43,209 nucleotides of DNA from Treponema bryantii (lineage in GTDB: Bacteria > Spirochaetota > Spirochaetia > Treponematales > Treponemataceae): positions 1 through 43,209 of the forward strand of contig SUWN01000018.1 of the NCBI GenBank assembly GCA_015061465.1. The letters run 5' to 3'. A model generated the notes under the pieces. It was not told the origin of the DNA. It saw nothing but the letters and a program-made list of their open reading frames with translations, and searched no databases. Shown here in pieces: positions 42,237 to 43,209 of this stretch (positions are counted from its first letter, which is position 1; each line of letters starts with the position of its first letter). Position numbers and translations under genes: made by a program.

Positions 42237-42265
42237 TTGAAATATTAAAATTTTTGTTGTATATT
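42237..42265 (+). promoter_or_regulatory. Promoter of the DUF4160-DUF2442 pair
   Basis: TTGAAA (42237-42242), 17 bases, TATATT (42260-42265), one mismatch per element, 20 bases before the first ATG. Confidence 0.7.
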
Positions 42266-42285
42266 GAAAGCAAAGGAAATAATAA

Positions 42286-42552
42286 ATGCCAGAACTATCA
42301 AGATTTTATGGAATAGTTATAAAAATGATGTTTAATGATAATGATAGACATCATAAACCTCATATACATGTTTATTATGGAGAAAATGAAGCCTCTGTAG
42401 CTTTGGATGGAACTGTATTGGAAGGGAAACTTCCTCAACGACAGTATCGAATGTTGTCTGGCTGGCTTGCAATTCATGAAGAAGAATTATACGAAGCTTG
42501 GAATAAAGCAGTAAGAGAAATTCCTTTTGATAAAATCAAACCTTTGGAATAG
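42286..42552 (+). CDS. DUF4160 domain protein (putative toxin-antitoxin component)
   Basis: An 88-residue protein of the DUF4160 family. The typical features are the start MPELSRFYGIVIKM, the HHKPHIHVYYGENEASVALDG core and a C-terminal WLAIHEEELYEAWNKA helix. Genes of this family are usually paired with a DUF2442 gene and the pair has been proposed as a toxin-antitoxin module from genome-context analysis; which partner is the toxin is not established to my knowledge. The histidine-rich HxxPHIHV could be a metal or nucleic-acid site. AAAGGA lies upstream. DUF2442 follows after 9 bases. Confidence 0.85.
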   Translation: MPELSRFYGIVIKMMFNDNDRHHKPHIHVYYGENEASVALDGTVLEGKLPQRQYRMLSGWLAIHEEELYEAWNKAVREIPFDKIKPLE

Positions 42553-42561
42553 GAGGATTTT

Positions 42562-42870
42562 ATGTATTTACATGATGGATTTGTTTGTGGTGAATCAACT
42601 GAAGACGAGATGATGAAAGTACAAGGCGTAAAAGTATTAAATGATAGAATCATGTTAATAACTTTTACAACAGGAGAAACCAGATTATTTGATTCAACTA
42701 TTTTAAATGGTCCAGCTTTTACACAATTAGATGATAATAAAATTTTTTCGAATCCAAAAGTTGTTCATGGAGTTGTAACCTGGCACAACGAAGAAATAGA
42801 TTGCGCTCCAGAATATATGTATGAACATAGTTATGAATATATTACGGATGATACATTCGGTTATCTATGA
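42562..42870 (+). CDS. DUF2442 domain protein (putative toxin-antitoxin component)
   Basis: A 102-residue protein whose central region (about 20-85) has the DUF2442 pattern: KVLNDRIMLITFTTGETRLFD, LNGPAFTQL and the WHNEEIDCAPEYMYEHS end. A perfect AGGAGG precedes the ATG. It pairs with the DUF4160 gene, 9 bases upstream, under one promoter. Its stop codon overlaps the ATG of the following Rhs-tail ORF (ATGA), an unusual fusion of a putative toxin-antitoxin operon with an Rhs fragment. Confidence 0.85.
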   Translation: MYLHDGFVCGESTEDEMMKVQGVKVLNDRIMLITFTTGETRLFDSTILNGPAFTQLDDNKIFSNPKVVHGVVTWHNEEIDCAPEYMYEHSYEYITDDTFGYL

Positions 42871-43209
42871 AAATTTATAAGTATTCTGACAACACCGGTT
42901 CTCTAAAATCACTAATCCTTCAATTAAAGTTGACAATCGAATTTTCACAGATTAAGGAAATCCTTTTTGTTTACAGAGACTTGCTTGTCCTAATTACAAA
43001 TTACAGTTTTTTATTTGAGGATTCATCATCAGAAATACCGGCTTTAAAAGAAAATCCTGTTTATGTTGAGACTGCGTTCTTCACACAAGACCCAGCAAGA
43101 GATGGGGTGAACTGGTATGGGTATTGTTCGAATAATCCACTTATATACACGGATCCGGATGGAAGATGTAGTGTAGCTTCATTATTTTTATCTATAAAGC
43201 TTGCTGTAA
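42867..43209 (+). CDS. Orphan Rhs-tail ORF, open at window end
   Basis: An ORF of 114 codons from ATG 42867, still open at the window edge. The first about 55 residues have no recognisable family. From about residue 60 it reads ALKENPVYVETAFFTQD and then the Rhs core end PARDGVNWYGYCSNNP, followed by YTDPDGR and the start of a variable tip (CSVASLFLSIKLA). In Rhs proteins the DPxG-type motif marks the junction to a C-terminal toxin domain. The N-terminal Rhs repeats are absent, so this is an orphan tip cassette or a truncated gene. The ATG overlaps the DUF2442 stop. Confidence 0.6.
   Translation, partial: MKIYKYSDNTGSLKSLILQLKLTIEFSQIKEILFVYRDLLVLITNYSFLFEDSSSEIPALKENPVYVETAFFTQDPARDGVNWYGYCSNNPLIYTDPDGRCSVASLFLSIKLAV

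Noticed and set aside
1..43209. CRISPR array, rRNA, replication origin or complete insertion sequence
   Set aside because: No regularly spaced repeats, rRNA-like sequence, DnaA-box cluster or transposase gene was seen on reading both strands.

Overview
The window is A/T-rich chromosomal DNA from an anaerobic, double-membraned bacterium. I judge it most likely a Treponema-like spirochaete. The basis is a strictly anaerobic (class III) ribonucleotide reductase locus under NrdR, an unusually long serine hydroxymethyltransferase, lipoprotein and outer-membrane machinery (Lnt, lipobox proteins, a 1558-residue beta-rich surface protein), a PcnB-type nucleotidyltransferase and a plant-polymer arabinofuranosidase. 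The genus is inference; no rRNA is present to confirm it.

Layout. Bases 1-655 hold the 3' end of cysK and a composite palindromic intergenic repeat. Bases 656-7795 (minus strand) carry a GH51 arabinofuranosidase with a palindromic operator, a histidine phosphatase-aroC-DD-carboxypeptidase run, and glyA. A c-di-GMP phosphodiesterase (EAL) gene on the plus strand meets a SulP anion transporter gene at a bidirectional terminator. A tRNA with anticodon CAU sits just upstream of sulP. Bases 11962-15988 are the ribonucleotide reductase region: nrdR-nrdD in one unit, and a second unit of a small glycyl-radical/redoxin protein plus nrdG, each with its own sigma70-like promoter and a pair of NrdR boxes. 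lnt follows. Bases 17974-22829 (plus) hold a divergent galactokinase-like gene, surE, a TPR protein and an exported TPR/beta-propeller/vWA-like protein. Bases 22845-30639 (minus) hold a polytopic membrane protein gene, dinB and a giant outer-membrane protein gene joined by 4-base overlaps. Bases 30666-35864 (plus) hold a GHKL-like protein gene, a lipoprotein gene, trmB, ligA and a membrane-anchored protein gene. M23 peptidase and recJ genes (minus) precede pcnB/cca and an AzgA-type purine permease gene (plus). From about 41700 the sequence becomes accessory: heptamer repeats, an Rhs tail remnant, a small membrane ORF, a DUF4160/DUF2442 pair (putative toxin-antitoxin) and a second Rhs-tail ORF running off the window.

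The strongest candidate for something undescribed is the split class III ribonucleotide reductase. The large NrdD polypeptide stops in a charged helix just after its zinc-site region and lacks a C-terminal glycyl-radical motif. That motif appears instead at residue 35 of a separate 174-residue protein that also carries a CPNC redoxin domain and is co-transcribed with the activase gene nrdG. The 162-base gap between the halves holds two NrdR boxes, a promoter and a ribosome binding site, so it is a true gene split and not a frameshift.

No gene-free stretch longer than 300 bases exists in the window. The longest are about 41636-41898 and 42088-42285, and both are described below.
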